NCBI GenBank assembly: GCA_963702555.1
Contig: CAVPCW010000014.1
Location: 186,001-250,000, forward strand
Length of the DNA: 64,000 nt
Direction: 5' to 3'
DNA from: CAMFLJ01 sp963702555
Lineage (GTDB): Bacteria > Actinomycetota > Acidimicrobiia > Acidimicrobiales > Acidimicrobilacustridaceae
A model generated the notes under the pieces. That model saw nothing but the letters and a program-made list of their open reading frames with translations. It was not told the origin of the DNA and searched no databases. This document shows, piece after piece, positions 9,245 through 17,829 of this stretch (positions within the stretch are counted from its first letter, which is position 1; each line of letters starts with the position of its first letter). Position numbers and translations under genes: made by a program.

Positions 9245-9739
9245 ATGCGCGGTGGACCGACGATCAAGGCGCTCGACGAGGTGCCGTCGCAGGAGATGTG
9301 GCGCTTCGAGTTCGCCGACGGCCACACCGCCTCGATCTGGGAGAAGTGGATCGAGGTGACACCTCGGTTCTCCGCCTTCTGGAACACGTGGGAGCCCGGT
9401 GCGATGGGCCCCGACCACGGCCACAACGGCGACCACTCGGTGCTCATCCTTGCCGGCGAGGTGCGCTGCGGCGACCGCCTCCTCAAGGCCGGCGATCACG
9501 TGATGCTCGAATGGGGCGACACGTTCGGGCCCTGGGAGGCCGGGCCCGACGGCTGCGAGATGTACGGCTTCATCGCGGGCGACGGCACCCCCTTCAACGG
9601 CGACAGGGCGGCGTTCGACCGGCTGCTGGCCGAGCGCGGCGCACGCGTGGTGCCGCTGCCCCTGCCGGAGAACCTGCCGCCGTGGCAGGACCTCGGCTAC
9701 ACGCAGGGTGGCGTCACCAGCTGGAACGCCCCCTCCTGA
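9245..9739 (+). CDS. Cupin-domain protein
   Basis: A 164-residue single-domain protein with a cupin core. PDHGHNGDHSVLILAGEVRCGD carries the metal-ligand histidines of motif 1 and the turn, and LKAGDHVMLEWGDTFGPWEAGPDG fits the second half of the barrel. The substrate and metal are not predictable. AACAGGAGA lies 5 nt before the ATG. It follows the K+ channel by 37 nt on the same strand and may belong to the same stress group. Confidence 0.75.
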   Translation: MRGGPTIKALDEVPSQEMWRFEFADGHTASIWEKWIEVTPRFSAFWNTWEPGAMGPDHGHNGDHSVLILAGEVRCGDRLLKAGDHVMLEWGDTFGPWEAGPDGCEMYGFIAGDGTPFNGDRAAFDRLLAERGARVVPLPLPENLPPWQDLGYTQGGVTSWNAPS

Positions 9740-9800
9740 TCCGGCGCCACCGGAGGGGCTTCACCCGGTTCGTATGAGGACCGCTCCGGCACCGCGTCCC

Positions 9801-9806
9801 TAGGGT
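9801..9806 (+). promoter_or_regulatory. -10-like hexamer TAGGGT before the YrhK-like gene
   Basis: TAGGGT lies 32 nt before the GTG at 9839, with a GGGGAGG ribosome site in between. It matches the recurrent TAGNNT hexamers in this window. No clear -35 element is visible. Confidence 0.35.
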
Positions 9807-9838
9807 CGCCCCACGCGTGGCAGTCCGGGGAGGATCTG

Positions 9839-10537
9839 GTGGACGCAATGACCTCTGCCGAGGTCGAACTGGATGACCGCAGCGGTGTCACCTCGTCCGT
9901 CGCGCGCTTCGGCCTCGCCTGGTGGGTGGCGGTGCTGTTCATGGTCGGCTCGGCGTGCTTCGCGGTGGCCGCAGTGCCCGGGTTCGCCTCCGCGGTGCCC
10001 GCGGGCGTGCCGGGCGTGGTGTTCTTCGTCGGCTCGATCTTCTTCACCTCTGCCGGCCTCGGACAGCTCACCCAGGCCGTGAAGGCCGGCCGGCCGACAC
10101 GGCAGGGACTCCGCCGGGTCGTCCAGTACGACAACATCGATGCGTGGGCCTGTCTGGTGCAGTCCGCAGGCACGATCTGGTTCAACATCAACACCTACGA
10201 CGCCATGCAGTCGGGTCTGTCGGTCCAGGAGCAGAACCTCCTGATCTGGACACCTGACATGATCGGGTCGATCTGCTTCCTGGTGGCGAGCGAGCTCGCC
10301 ATCTGGTCGGTGTGCCGCTGCGCCGTCTGCATCCGGCACCACGACATCCCCTGGCGCATCTCGATCATCAACATGGCGGGCTCGATCTTCTTCATGTTCT
10401 CCGCCGTCGCCGCCCTCGTCCTCCCCTCGACCGACACCTTCCTCGACGCCTCCATCGCCAACAGCGGCACCTGCCTCGGCGGCCTCTGCTTCTTCTGGGG
10501 AGCCCGCCTCCTGCTGAAGGTGCCCGAGCCGACCTGA
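9839..10537 (+). CDS. YrhK-like integral membrane protein
   Basis: A 232-residue protein with about six hydrophobic helices. It resembles YrhK-domain proteins, including conserved-looking small-residue helices such as FMVGSACFAVAAVPGFA and the loop QYDNIDAWACLVQSAGTIWFNINTY. The family function is not known. The GTG at 9839 follows GGGGAGG at good spacing; an ATG three codons later is also possible. It lies between the cupin and glutamate decarboxylase genes on the same strand. YrhK-like proteins have been noted near stress loci, but the functional link here is only contextual. Confidence 0.68.
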   Translation: MDAMTSAEVELDDRSGVTSSVARFGLAWWVAVLFMVGSACFAVAAVPGFASAVPAGVPGVVFFVGSIFFTSAGLGQLTQAVKAGRPTRQGLRRVVQYDNIDAWACLVQSAGTIWFNINTYDAMQSGLSVQEQNLLIWTPDMIGSICFLVASELAIWSVCRCAVCIRHHDIPWRISIINMAGSIFFMFSAVAALVLPSTDTFLDASIANSGTCLGGLCFFWGARLLLKVPEPT

Positions 10538-10589
10538 CCGCCCATCGCTCGATCCGACCCATTCGACCCACACCAGCAGAGGACCTCCC

Positions 10590-11961
10590 ATGGCCAACGA
10601 CCTGAACGACGACCTGCCCGCCAACCGCTACTTCCGCGACCCGCTCCCCCGCCGGGAGTTCCCGAAGGGCGGCATGCCCGCCCGCGACGCCTACGAGCTC
10701 ATCCACCTCGGCCTGAAGGTCGACGGTCAGCCGTCGATGAACCTGGCCTCGTTCGTCACCACCTGGATGGAGCCCGAGGCCGACGCACTCATCATCGAGG
10801 CCCGGGCCACGAACCACATCGACCACGAGGAGTACCCCGTGGCCGAGCACATCGAGGAGATCTGCGCGCGCATGCTCGCCGACCTCTGGAACGCCCCCGA
10901 CATCGACCGTTCGGTCGGCGTGGCCACCATCGGCTCGTCCGAGGCGATCATGCTCGGGCCTGCTCGCCCACAAGTTCACCTGGCGGAACCGCCGCAAGGC
11001 GGCCGGGCTCCCGACCGACAAGCCCAACGTGGTGTTCGGGGCCGAGACCCACATCGTGTGGGACAAGTTCGCCCGCTACTTCGACGTGGAGATGCGCAAG
11101 ATCCCGATGCGCAAGGACCACTACGTCATGCACCCCGACGATGTCGAGGCCCACATCGACGAGAACACCATCGCCGTCGGCGCCGTGCTCGGCACCACGT
11201 TCATCGGCGAGAACGACCCGATCTCGGAGATCAACGACCTCCTGGTGCGGATCAAGAAGGAGAAGGGCTGGGACATCCCGCTCCACGTCGACGGCGCCAG
11301 CGGCGGCTTCATCGCCCCCTTCGCCCACCCCGAGGAGGTGTGGGACTTCCGGCTCGAGCAGGTGAAGTCGATCAACGCCTCCGGCCACAAGTACGGGATG
11401 GTGTACCCGGGCATCGGCTGGCTCGTCTTCCGCGACCGCGAGGACCTCCCCGAGGACCTCGTGTTCGAGGTGAACTACCTCGGCGGCGCCCAGCCCACGT
11501 TCACGTTCAACTTCTCCCGGGCCAGCGCCATGATCCAGGCCCAGTACTACCTGTTCGTGCGACTCGGCTTCAGCGGCTACAAGGCCATCGTGGGCAACAT
11601 GATGGCGAACGCCAAGTACCTCAACGAGAAGCTCGAGGCCACGGGCCGCTTCGAGATCCTGAACCCCCGACTCGCCGAGCCGGTGGTGACCTTCCGCCTG
11701 AAGGAGGGTGCGGCGTTCGACGAGTACCACCTCGCCGACCGGCTGCGCATGAACGGTTGGATCGTGCCCGCCTACACGCTGCCCCCGGACGCCGAGCACG
11801 TGCGGATCCTGCGGGTCGTGGTGCGCAACGACTTCAGCCGCGACAAGGCCGACATGCTGCTCATCAACATCGCAGAGGCGTGCACGTACCTCGACCAGGC
11901 CGGCCTGCCGGCCACGCCCAAGCCGACCGAGGCCCACGAGAAGCAGCGCCGCCGCTGCTAG
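10590..11961 (+). CDS. gadB: Glutamate decarboxylase (PLP-dependent), one frameshift
   Basis: About 457 residues once one base is removed. Converts glutamate to GABA and CO2, consuming a proton. The N-terminal part shows the group II decarboxylase pattern MEPEADALIIEARATNHIDHEEYP and GSSEAIMLG. After the shift, the PLP-binding SINASGHKYG contains the catalytic lysine, and HVDGASGGFIAPF and YLGGAQPTFTFNFSR follow, all characteristic of bacterial GadA/B. The break is a GGG run at 10956-10958 where GG would read IMLGLLAHKF, so it is probably an extra consensus base. The ATG at 10590 follows GAGGACCTCCC. No GadC antiporter gene is visible, but a ClC and a K+ channel lie upstream. Confidence 0.9.
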
Positions 11962-12073
11962 GCCGGTCCGACCTCGACCCTTCCCCGCCCGACGAGAGGA
12001 CTCCGTGATGACCGCAGGATCTGGCAGGTGACTGCCGGGCAAGCCGTCGCGCCTCCGTCGGGCGTGGGAGTGG

Positions 12074-12427
12074 GTGAAGTTCCCCCCGCCCCACCAGGGG
12101 CCGGTCCTCGACGGCCGCATCGACGGCGTCGCCTACCTCGTGGCGTGGCTGGCCACGCTGGTGCACCTCAGCCTCGCCGCGTTCGTGATCCTGCTCGGCC
12201 TCGACGATCCGTGGCCCATCGTGTCGACCATCACCTCGGCGGTGGGCACCCTGGTGCTGCTCACCCTCGTGATCGTGATCCACCGCCGCATGGGTCAGCG
12301 CCGGGCACTGCACAAGGACCTCGTCTGGCAGTGGTGGCTGGGCCCGTGGGACCCGGTCGGCCGCCTGATCTGGCTCCCGGTGCGGCTGGGTGAGGCGTGG
12401 CGCACGCTCTTCCCTGCGGCCCCGTGA
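12074..12427 (+). CDS. Small membrane protein of unknown function
   Basis: A 117-residue protein with two hydrophobic helices (about residues 20-43 and 50-70) and a C-terminal amphipathic region rich in Trp and Arg (VWQWWLGPWDPVGRLIWLPV). I do not recognise a family. The GTG at 12074 is the first conventional start. The frame is open further upstream to a CTG at 12032 preceded by GGCAGG, which would add 14 residues beginning MPGKPSRLRRAW, a plausible positive N-terminal leader. It is downstream of glutamate decarboxylase on the same strand and may be part of the same membrane/stress group. Confidence 0.6.
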   Translation: MKFPPPHQGPVLDGRIDGVAYLVAWLATLVHLSLAAFVILLGLDDPWPIVSTITSAVGTLVLLTLVIVIHRRMGQRRALHKDLVWQWWLGPWDPVGRLIWLPVRLGEAWRTLFPAAP

Positions 12428-12529
12428 CCCCGCTCGGTCCCGCCGCCCGTCCGTTCTCACCCCCACCGGGTGACGACGCCGCGCCCACTCCCACCGACGA
12501 TGGCGCCTCGCGAGAGACGGGAGTGACAC

Positions 12530-12736
12530 ATGGTGCTCGCAGCATCCGTAGGTGCATGGATCGGGGCGTTCCTGGTCCTGCTCATCTGGATCGCGCTGGC
12601 CTTCTGGCCGGCGCGCGTGGCGGGACGGAAGGGCCACAGCTTCATCGGCTACTTCATCCTCAGCCTCTTCTTCTTCCCGCTGGCGTTGATCCTGGCGTAC
12701 GTCGCCAAGGACCGACGCGGCATGTACGTCGACTGA
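12530..12736 (+). CDS. Small two-helix membrane protein
   Basis: A 68-residue protein with two hydrophobic helices separated by a basic loop: GAFLVLLIWIALAFWPA, then RKGHSFIGYFILSLFFFPLALILAYV, ending in a short charged tail. The pattern (Gly-Tyr-Phe in the second helix, tail after AYV) resembles small uncharacterised actinobacterial membrane proteins. The function is unknown. The ATG at 12530 follows GGGAGTGACAC. It lies between two other membrane-protein genes on the same strand. Confidence 0.6.
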   Translation: MVLAASVGAWIGAFLVLLIWIALAFWPARVAGRKGHSFIGYFILSLFFFPLALILAYVAKDRRGMYVD

Positions 12737-12779
12737 GCGGGCCGGTCCTCCCGGCCCCGTCGCTCGACGGGGTCGGGGG

Positions 12780-13619
12780 ATGAACCTCTGGTGGGCCGCG
12801 GCGATCGTGGTGACGGCGACCGCCGTCGCCGTGCTCGCCCTGCTCCTCATCCGCCGCTGGGCGCCCCACGGCGGGCACTTCGCCGACACCGGCCGGGCGG
12901 CCGGGGTGTTCGGAATCCTGGCGACCTCGTTCGCGGTGCTGCTGGCGTTCATGATCTACCTGGCGTTCGCCGCCTACGACGGCACCTCGTCGGGCGCCGA
13001 CACCGAGGCCGAGCTCGTGGCCCAGCAGATCGAGACGGCCCAGCTCCTCCCGCCTGGCCAGCAGCTCGCGCTCGGCTCCGAACTGGTCTGCTACGGCCGC
13101 GCCGTCATCAGCCTCGAGTGGCCGGCGATGGAGTCGGGGTCGGCGCCGCCGGTCAACCCGTGGGGCCCGCGCATCTTCGCCACCTTCCGCCAGATCCAGC
13201 CCGAGACCGACGCGCAGAACGCGGCCTACGCCAAGTGGCTCGATCAGACCTCGGAGCGCGAGGCCGCCCGCCTCGACCGGATCTCGGCGGTCGACGGTGT
13301 GATCCCCGCTCCGCTCTGGTTCATGCTGCTCATCTCCGCCGGGGTGGTGCTGGCCTTCGTGTTCTTCTTCGCCGACCGCGGCGAGGGCGCCCTGGTGCAG
13401 GCCGTCCAGGTCGGCGCGGTCACCGCCATCCTCGTGTCCAGCCTGTTGGTGGTGCGCTTCCTCGACCACCCGTACGCTCCCGGGGCGGGGAGCATCCGTC
13501 CTTCGGCGATGCAGGACAACCTCGAACGCATCCAGGTCGGGCTCGACCGGCTCGGCATCACCCTGCCGGAGCTGTGCGACGACGAAGGCCGGCCCCTCGA
13601 CGAGAACGCCGCGGGCTGA
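12780..13619 (+). CDS. DUF4239 (bestrophin-like) membrane protein
   Basis: A 279-residue protein fitting the DUF4239/bestrophin-like layout. Two N-terminal hydrophobic helices (residues about 4-24 and 40-63, the second GVFGILATSFAVLLAFMIYLAF) are followed by a soluble helical section and two more C-terminal helices around residues 180-200 and 208-228. The family is suggested to form anion-channel-like assemblies, which would suit its position near the ClC and K+ channel genes, but no function is demonstrated. It is the last gene of the plus-strand run that begins at 2238 and is convergent with the SDR at 13645. Confidence 0.7.
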   Translation: MNLWWAAAIVVTATAVAVLALLLIRRWAPHGGHFADTGRAAGVFGILATSFAVLLAFMIYLAFAAYDGTSSGADTEAELVAQQIETAQLLPPGQQLALGSELVCYGRAVISLEWPAMESGSAPPVNPWGPRIFATFRQIQPETDAQNAAYAKWLDQTSEREAARLDRISAVDGVIPAPLWFMLLISAGVVLAFVFFFADRGEGALVQAVQVGAVTAILVSSLLVVRFLDHPYAPGAGSIRPSAMQDNLERIQVGLDRLGITLPELCDDEGRPLDENAAG

Positions 13620-13644
13620 GCCGGGCGCCGGAGCCGGGCGGCGG

Positions 13645-14478
13645 CTAGTGGATCGTGAGCTGACCGCCGTCGACGTTCCACTGCTGACCGGTGACCCATG
13701 CGCCCTGGTCGCTGCAGAGGAAGACGACGGCCGTGGCGATGTCGAGGCCCTCCCCCGGCCGACCGAGCGGGATCTGTGACGCGACCATGCGGTCCCACTG
13801 CTCGGCCCGGCCGATGTCGTCGAGGCGACTGGTGTCGATGATGCCGGGGCAGAGCGCGTTCACCCGGATGCCGTCGGCGCCGAGCTCCTTGGCCATGGCC
13901 GAGGTCAGCGCGTGCACCGCCGCCTTGGAGGCCGAATAGGCGGCGGTGCGGGCGCCCATGATCTTGCCGCCGACCGACGAGATGTTGAGGATGCAGCCCT
14001 GCGTGCCGGCGGCGAGGAAGCGCTGGGCGAAGGTGCGGCTCATGTAGAGCACGCCGTGGAGATTCACGTCGATGACGTGGCGCCAGACGTCGAGGTCGAG
14101 GTCGACGACGGGCACGCGGTCCTCACCCCGGGCGGCCCCGGCGTTGTTGACCACGATGTCGACCCGGCCGAGCTCGGCCTCCACCCGATCGGCCAGTGCC
14201 ACCACGCTGTCGGGGTCGCTCACGTCGGACACCAGGGGGAGCGCCCGGCGGCCGAGGGCCTCGATCTCCTCGGCCACCGACTCGATGTCGCGCCAGCCGG
14301 CGGCCTTCTCGTCGTCGGGGTACCGCTCGGGTGGGCGCGCCGTCCCGGTGAGCACGACGTCGCAGCCGGCTCGGGCCAGCTCCACGGCGATGGGCCGCCC
14401 GATCGAGCGCATCCGGCCGGCGCCGGTCACGACCGCCACCTTCCCGTCGAGGCCCGTCAGTTCATAGGTCAACGCCAC
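13645..14478 (-). CDS. SDR-family oxidoreductase
   Basis: A 277-residue classical short-chain dehydrogenase/reductase. The nucleotide-binding motif is VVTGAGRMRSIGRPIA (about residues 17-32), a slightly unusual glycine motif with an insertion. NNAG follows, then ILNISSVGG with the catalytic Ser and YSASKAA with the Tyr and Lys. The C-terminal GQQWNVDGGQ is typical of 3-oxoacyl-ACP reductase-like members. The substrate is not predictable. The start is a GTG at 14478. It is convergent with the DUF4239 gene and transcribed toward it. Confidence 0.88.
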   Translation of the reverse strand: MALTYELTGLDGKVAVVTGAGRMRSIGRPIAVELARAGCDVVLTGTARPPERYPDDEKAAGWRDIESVAEEIEALGRRALPLVSDVSDPDSVVALADRVEAELGRVDIVVNNAGAARGEDRVPVVDLDLDVWRHVIDVNLHGVLYMSRTFAQRFLAAGTQGCILNISSVGGKIMGARTAAYSASKAAVHALTSAMAKELGADGIRVNALCPGIIDTSRLDDIGRAEQWDRMVASQIPLGRPGEGLDIATAVVFLCSDQGAWVTGQQWNVDGGQLTIH

Positions 14479-14518
14479 GCCTTCCGCAGATGGTCGCCAG
14501 GACGGTACCTGCAGGGCG

Positions 14519-14923
14519 TCACCAGGCCCGGCGCCAGGCGTTCTCCCCCGGCCGCCCCTTACCCAGCGCGGAGTAGAAAGCTTCCCGCAGCGCGGGGTCG
14601 AGCTCCTCGAGCTCGACCCCGTAGAACGCCACGCCCGGCGTGCCCGTGGCGACCTTGCGCCGTATCCGCACGACCGACACTCCGCCTTCGAAGGCCACCG
14701 ACGCCTTCGATCGGGGCACCAGGTCCGGGTGATCGGGCCCTTCGATGCCGGCGCCGGTGACAGAGATGTCGACCACCCGTCCCGGCTCCTCCACGGGTCC
14801 GTTGGAGCGGCGGCGCAGCAGCCCCGACGAGCGCGTGCCCGAGACGATCCAGCCGATCTCGATCGGCTCGATCTGGATCCGCTCGCCGATGCGACGGTCT
14901 CGCGGCGTGTCGTCCTCGGTCAC
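14519..14923 (-). CDS. PilZ-domain protein
   Basis: A 134-residue protein with a PilZ-like core. RDRRIGERIQIEPIEIGWIV supplies the Arg-rich N-terminal loop used by PilZ domains to grip cyclic-di-GMP, and VVDISVTGAGIEGP matches the D/NxSxxG beta motif. It ends with a short helical tail. It is therefore a likely c-di-GMP receptor. A second PilZ protein lies at 28423, and an EAL-domain fragment lies at 17.8-18.1 kb. The GTG at 14923 has GGGAGG upstream; the frame is open to 15079, but that extension is low-complexity. Confidence 0.72.
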   Translation of the reverse strand: MTEDDTPRDRRIGERIQIEPIEIGWIVSGTRSSGLLRRRSNGPVEEPGRVVDISVTGAGIEGPDHPDLVPRSKASVAFEGGVSVVRIRRKVATGTPGVAFYGVELEELDPALREAFYSALGKGRPGENAWRRAW

Positions 14924-15091
14924 CGTTGGAATCGACCTCCCGCCGCCCCCCGGAGTCCGGCTGACAGCTCCGGGTTCGGCCCCGACGACCGACGCCGCCG
15001 GTGACGCGGCATGCGAGAAGGCGGCCACACGCCGTGCGTCCGACGGTAGTCCCGGCCCCACCGAGATGGCCGGATCCACCTGCGGAACGGG

Positions 15092-15150
15092 TCAGTCCTC
15101 GAGCACGGTGAGGATCTCGTCGTCGGGCTCGGCACCGACATCCGCTCCGG
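15092..15150 (-). pseudogene. C-terminal remnant of a cupin gene
   Basis: The last residues of this minus-strand frame, VGAEPDDEILTVLED and stop, match the C-terminus of the cupin at 16999-17316 (VGAEPYDEIIIELKD) at 10 of 15 positions. No cupin barrel is present upstream; the sequence instead runs into the start of the plus-strand esterase. I read this as the surviving tail of a second cupin gene removed by deletion or replaced during rearrangement. The match is short. Confidence 0.4.
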
Positions 15151-15202
15151 GTCCGTGGCCGGTACCTTGCCCTCGGGCCCCCGGACAGGGCAGGAGGTGA
15201 CG

Positions 15203-16486
15203 GTGACGATCTCGTTGGTGTCGTGGCCGGTGGTCGCCGTCGCCGTGGCCACCTTCGTGACCGTGTTCGGGACCATCGTCGTCGTCGCCCGCCGCCACTC
15301 CGGTCTCCTCGCGGTCCGCACCGCGGTGTGGACCCTCGTGGCCACCTCCGCCGCGGCCCTGGCGCTCCACGCCAGCGGGCTCGTCCCCCTCGACATCCCA
15401 CGCTGGTTCTACGCCGCCGCCCTCATCCCCTTCGTCGGGCCCGCCCTGGCGGTGGCTGCCGGTCGTGGCCTGTGGGCTCCGGCGCGCGTCCTGGCCGTCG
15501 CCTGCCTGCCCCTCGGGCTCGTGGTCTCGGTCCTGGTGGTGAACGAGCACTACGAGTACTGGCCCACGCTCGCCGCCCTGCTCGGCAAGGACCACACCGA
15601 CCCCCTCCTCGACCCGGACACCGCGCTCGCCCTCGCACAGGCCGACCCGGCCGCAGGCGCGGCCGCCCGATCCGTCGCCGACGACGGCCGGGCCGCCCAG
15701 GAGGGTCGACTGGTCGACCTCGCCATCCCGGGCACGACGTCGGGCTTCCACGCCCGCGCTGCCAGGGTCTGGGTCCCACCCGGGTTCCTCACCGACCCCG
15801 ACCGACCCCGACCCGTCGTGGAGCTGATCGGCGGCACCCCCAGCTGGACCTCCGACTGGACGCGCTCGGCGGGCATCGACCGCCTCGCCGACCGGGTCGC
15901 CGCCGACCACGGTGGGGAGGCCCCGCTCCTCGTGATGGTCGACGCCAACGGATCCGCGTTCGGCGACACGGAGTGCGTCGGTGCCGCCGAGACCTATCTC
16001 ACGGTCGACGTCCCGGCGTTCGTCGAGTCCCACTTCTCCGTGCCCGCGGACAGGCGGGCGTGGGGCCTGGCCGGTTACTCGGAGGGGGGCACGTGCGCGA
16101 TCACCCTCGCGTTGCGACACGGCGACCGCTACTCCGCCTTCGCCGACCTGGCCGGCGACTCGCATCCCGACGTCGGCGGCCATCGCCGAACGGTGAGGGC
16201 GCTCTTCGGGGGGTCCGAGGCCGAGTACGCCGCCCACGACCCGTCGGCGCTGCTGTCCCGGCAGGCCTACCCGGAGCTCGCCGGCTGGTTCGGCTCGGGC
16301 AACGGGGACGGCGCTCCCCGGCGTGCCACTCTCCGGCTGGCGGAGGAGGCCCGGTCGGCCGGCGTCAGCGTGCAGGAGTTCTCGGGGCCCGGCGGCCACG
16401 ACTTCGGCTTCGTCGGCCACGCGCTGGCCGACGCCCTCCCCTGGCTCGACGACCACCTGCAGGCGTCGACAGAGCCCGCTCCATGA
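15203..16486 (+). CDS. Membrane-anchored esterase (alpha/beta hydrolase, antigen-85-like fold)
   Basis: About 427 residues. Three or four hydrophobic helices occupy roughly residues 1-110. A putative esterase domain follows: LVMVDANGSAFGDTECV, the nucleophile elbow GLAGYSEGGTCA (GxSxG), ALRHGDRYSAFADLAGD, and a terminal GPGGHDFGFV containing the catalytic His. This matches the esterase D/mycolyltransferase-like group with an N-terminal membrane domain common in actinobacteria; the catalytic part is expected outside the membrane. The second of two in-frame GTG codons (15203) is chosen because AGGAGG lies 5 nt before it; 15197 overlaps that site. Confidence 0.82.
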   Translation: MTISLVSWPVVAVAVATFVTVFGTIVVVARRHSGLLAVRTAVWTLVATSAAALALHASGLVPLDIPRWFYAAALIPFVGPALAVAAGRGLWAPARVLAVACLPLGLVVSVLVVNEHYEYWPTLAALLGKDHTDPLLDPDTALALAQADPAAGAAARSVADDGRAAQEGRLVDLAIPGTTSGFHARAARVWVPPGFLTDPDRPRPVVELIGGTPSWTSDWTRSAGIDRLADRVAADHGGEAPLLVMVDANGSAFGDTECVGAAETYLTVDVPAFVESHFSVPADRRAWGLAGYSEGGTCAITLALRHGDRYSAFADLAGDSHPDVGGHRRTVRALFGGSEAEYAAHDPSALLSRQAYPELAGWFGSGNGDGAPRRATLRLAEEARSAGVSVQEFSGPGGHDFGFVGHALADALPWLDDHLQASTEPAP

Positions 16487-16490
16487 CGCC

Positions 16491-16994
16491 TCAGGCCCCG
16501 GGGTCGCCCTCAACGACGTTGGCGACCATCGAGAGCATCGTGTACTGCCCGACCACGTAGACCGCCTCCAGGAGCTCGTCGGTGTCGGCCACCTCGGTCA
16601 GCTCCCCCCAGGTCCCGGCAGTGATCGAGGAGTCCCGGTGGAGCTCGTCGGCGGCCATCAGCAGGAGCTTCTCGCGTCGACTCCACCCCGGGTCGTCGCC
16701 GGACGCGATGCACGCGATCTCGTGATCGGTGAGGCCGGCGGCGAGCCCGAACGAGGAGTGCTCGGCCCACTCGAAGCCCGACCGGCAGTTGTGCGCGGCC
16801 CGCAGGGCGAGGATCTCGTGATCACGCTTCGGAAGCACGCCGTTCAGGGCCAGCGCGGCGGCCCAGCCGAGGAACGGCCCCAACAGGGGCTCACAGTGGG
16901 CGAGGGCGGTGATGGTGAGCGGTGGTCGACCGCCGGGCGGCGCGGTGAGGGCCACGAGTTCGGGAAGCGGCTCCGGCGGCGGTATGCGAACCAC
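16491..16994 (-). CDS. Carboxymuconolactone decarboxylase-fold protein (AhpD-like)
   Basis: A 167-residue all-alpha protein of the CMD/AhpD superfamily. The central KRDHEILALRAAHNCRSGFEWAEHSSFG carries the conserved His and acidic residues, but the usual CXXC pair is reduced to a single Cys. It is therefore closer to the gamma-CMD group than to peroxidase-type AhpD. It lies 4 nt downstream of a cupin gene, and a truncated CMD gene lies just upstream, so this was probably a small catabolic operon (SDR, CMD, cupin, CMD). The start is a GTG at 16994. Confidence 0.82.
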   Translation of the reverse strand: MVRIPPPEPLPELVALTAPPGGRPPLTITALAHCEPLLGPFLGWAAALALNGVLPKRDHEILALRAAHNCRSGFEWAEHSSFGLAAGLTDHEIACIASGDDPGWSRREKLLLMAADELHRDSSITAGTWGELTEVADTDELLEAVYVVGQYTMLSMVANVVEGDPGA

Positions 16995-16998
16995 CGCC

Positions 16999-17316
16999 TC
17001 AGTCCTTGAGCTCGATGATGATCTCGTCGTAGGGCTCGGCGCCGACGTTCACGGCCGTCTCGACCCCGCCACGGGTGAGGTAGACGGTGGCACCGGGCAG
17101 GACGTCGGCTTCCAACCGTTCGGTGACCGGTCCCTCGGTGTCCGCTTCGGGCTCCGCGGCGATGCGGTCGCCGCCGAGCAGCACGAGGATGTAGTCGAGG
17201 TCATGACGGTGCACGGCACTGCGCTCCCCCGGCTCGAGGTGCAAGCGCCAGATCCGCACCCGTTCGTTCTCGAAGATGACCTCGGTCCCGATGTCACCCA
17301 GCACCCGCTCACCCAT
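16999..17316 (-). CDS. Small cupin protein
   Basis: A 105-residue cupin. FENERVRIWRLHLEPGERSAVHRHDLDYILVLLGGD contains the two-histidine motif 1, and VYLTRGGVETAVNVGAEPYDEIIIELKD is motif 2 with the C-terminal strand. Such stand-alone cupins often accompany CMD-fold and SDR genes in aromatic or acid catabolism. The ATG at 17316 is preferred over the longer frame from 17361 because AGGACAGGGGGC lies just before it. Four bases separate its stop from the downstream CMD gene. Confidence 0.78.
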   Translation of the reverse strand: MGERVLGDIGTEVIFENERVRIWRLHLEPGERSAVHRHDLDYILVLLGGDRIAAEPEADTEGPVTERLEADVLPGATVYLTRGGVETAVNVGAEPYDEIIIELKD

Positions 17317-17364
17317 GAGGGCCCCCTGTCCTTTCCGGTCGGTCGACGGTCGGTCCGTCACCGG

Positions 17365-17682
17365 TCATTCGGATCCTTCCCGCTGCACCTGCGCCCACGT
17401 GTCCTCCACGACGGCGTTGAAGACCGTCGCCCGCGGATAGCCCTGGTACACGGCGAAGTGGGTGACCGCCTCCCGGAGCTCGTCGACGGTGATGTCGCCC
17501 GAGCGTAGGGCCGACCCGACGTGCACCCTGAGCGCCATCTCGGCGCCCGCCGACGCCACGCCGGTGATGGCGATCCAGCGCCGCTCCTTGCGGGTGAGGC
17601 CGGGCCGGGTCCACACCTCGCCGAAGACGTGGTCGACGGTCATGTCGATGAAGGGGTGGCCGGGCGCCGGCGCGGTCGCCGA
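17365..17682 (-). pseudogene. C-terminal half of a CMD-fold gene, joined to an SDR start
   Basis: HPFIDMTVDHVFGEVWTRPGLTRKERRWIAITGVAS, then HVGSALRSGDITVDELREAVTHFAVYQGYPRATVFNAVVEDTW, is a good CMD-family C-terminal domain ending at a proper stop (17365). Its N-terminal part is absent. Upstream of about 17682 the sequence is the 5' end of an SDR gene in another frame. The piece has no start of its own, so it is a truncated gene at a junction rather than a working enzyme, unless the junction is an assembly error. Confidence 0.65.
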
Positions 17683-17803
17683 TGATGTCGCTGACGACGA
17701 GGCGCATCCCGCGCCGTGCGAGCTCGAGCGCGGTGGCTCGGCCGATGCCGCTCCCCGCACCGGTGAGCACACCGACGCCCCCCTCGATCTCGATGAACGC
17801 CAC
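17683..17803 (-). pseudogene. 5' end of an SDR gene, truncated
   Basis: Beginning at the GTG at 17803 is a textbook SDR N-terminus: GVGVLTGAGSGIGRATALELARRGMRLVVSDI. The reading breaks off after about 38 residues and the DNA continues as the 3' half of a CMD gene. Everything needed for catalysis (NNAG, Ser, YxxxK) is missing. The break point is estimated at 17680-17690 from where each family match ends. Confidence 0.65.
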
Positions 17804-17829
17804 CCCCGACCCCCTCGGCAGCCGTCGGC

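Noticed and set aside
10590..12008. Glutamate decarboxylase frame continued without correction to 12008
   Set aside because: After 10958 the frame loses all similarity; the PLP-lysine part lies in the next frame, so one base must be removed.
12028..12393. Alternative plus-strand frame starting GTG at 12028
   Set aside because: Arg/Pro-rich; the overlapping frame from 12074 encodes clean membrane helices.
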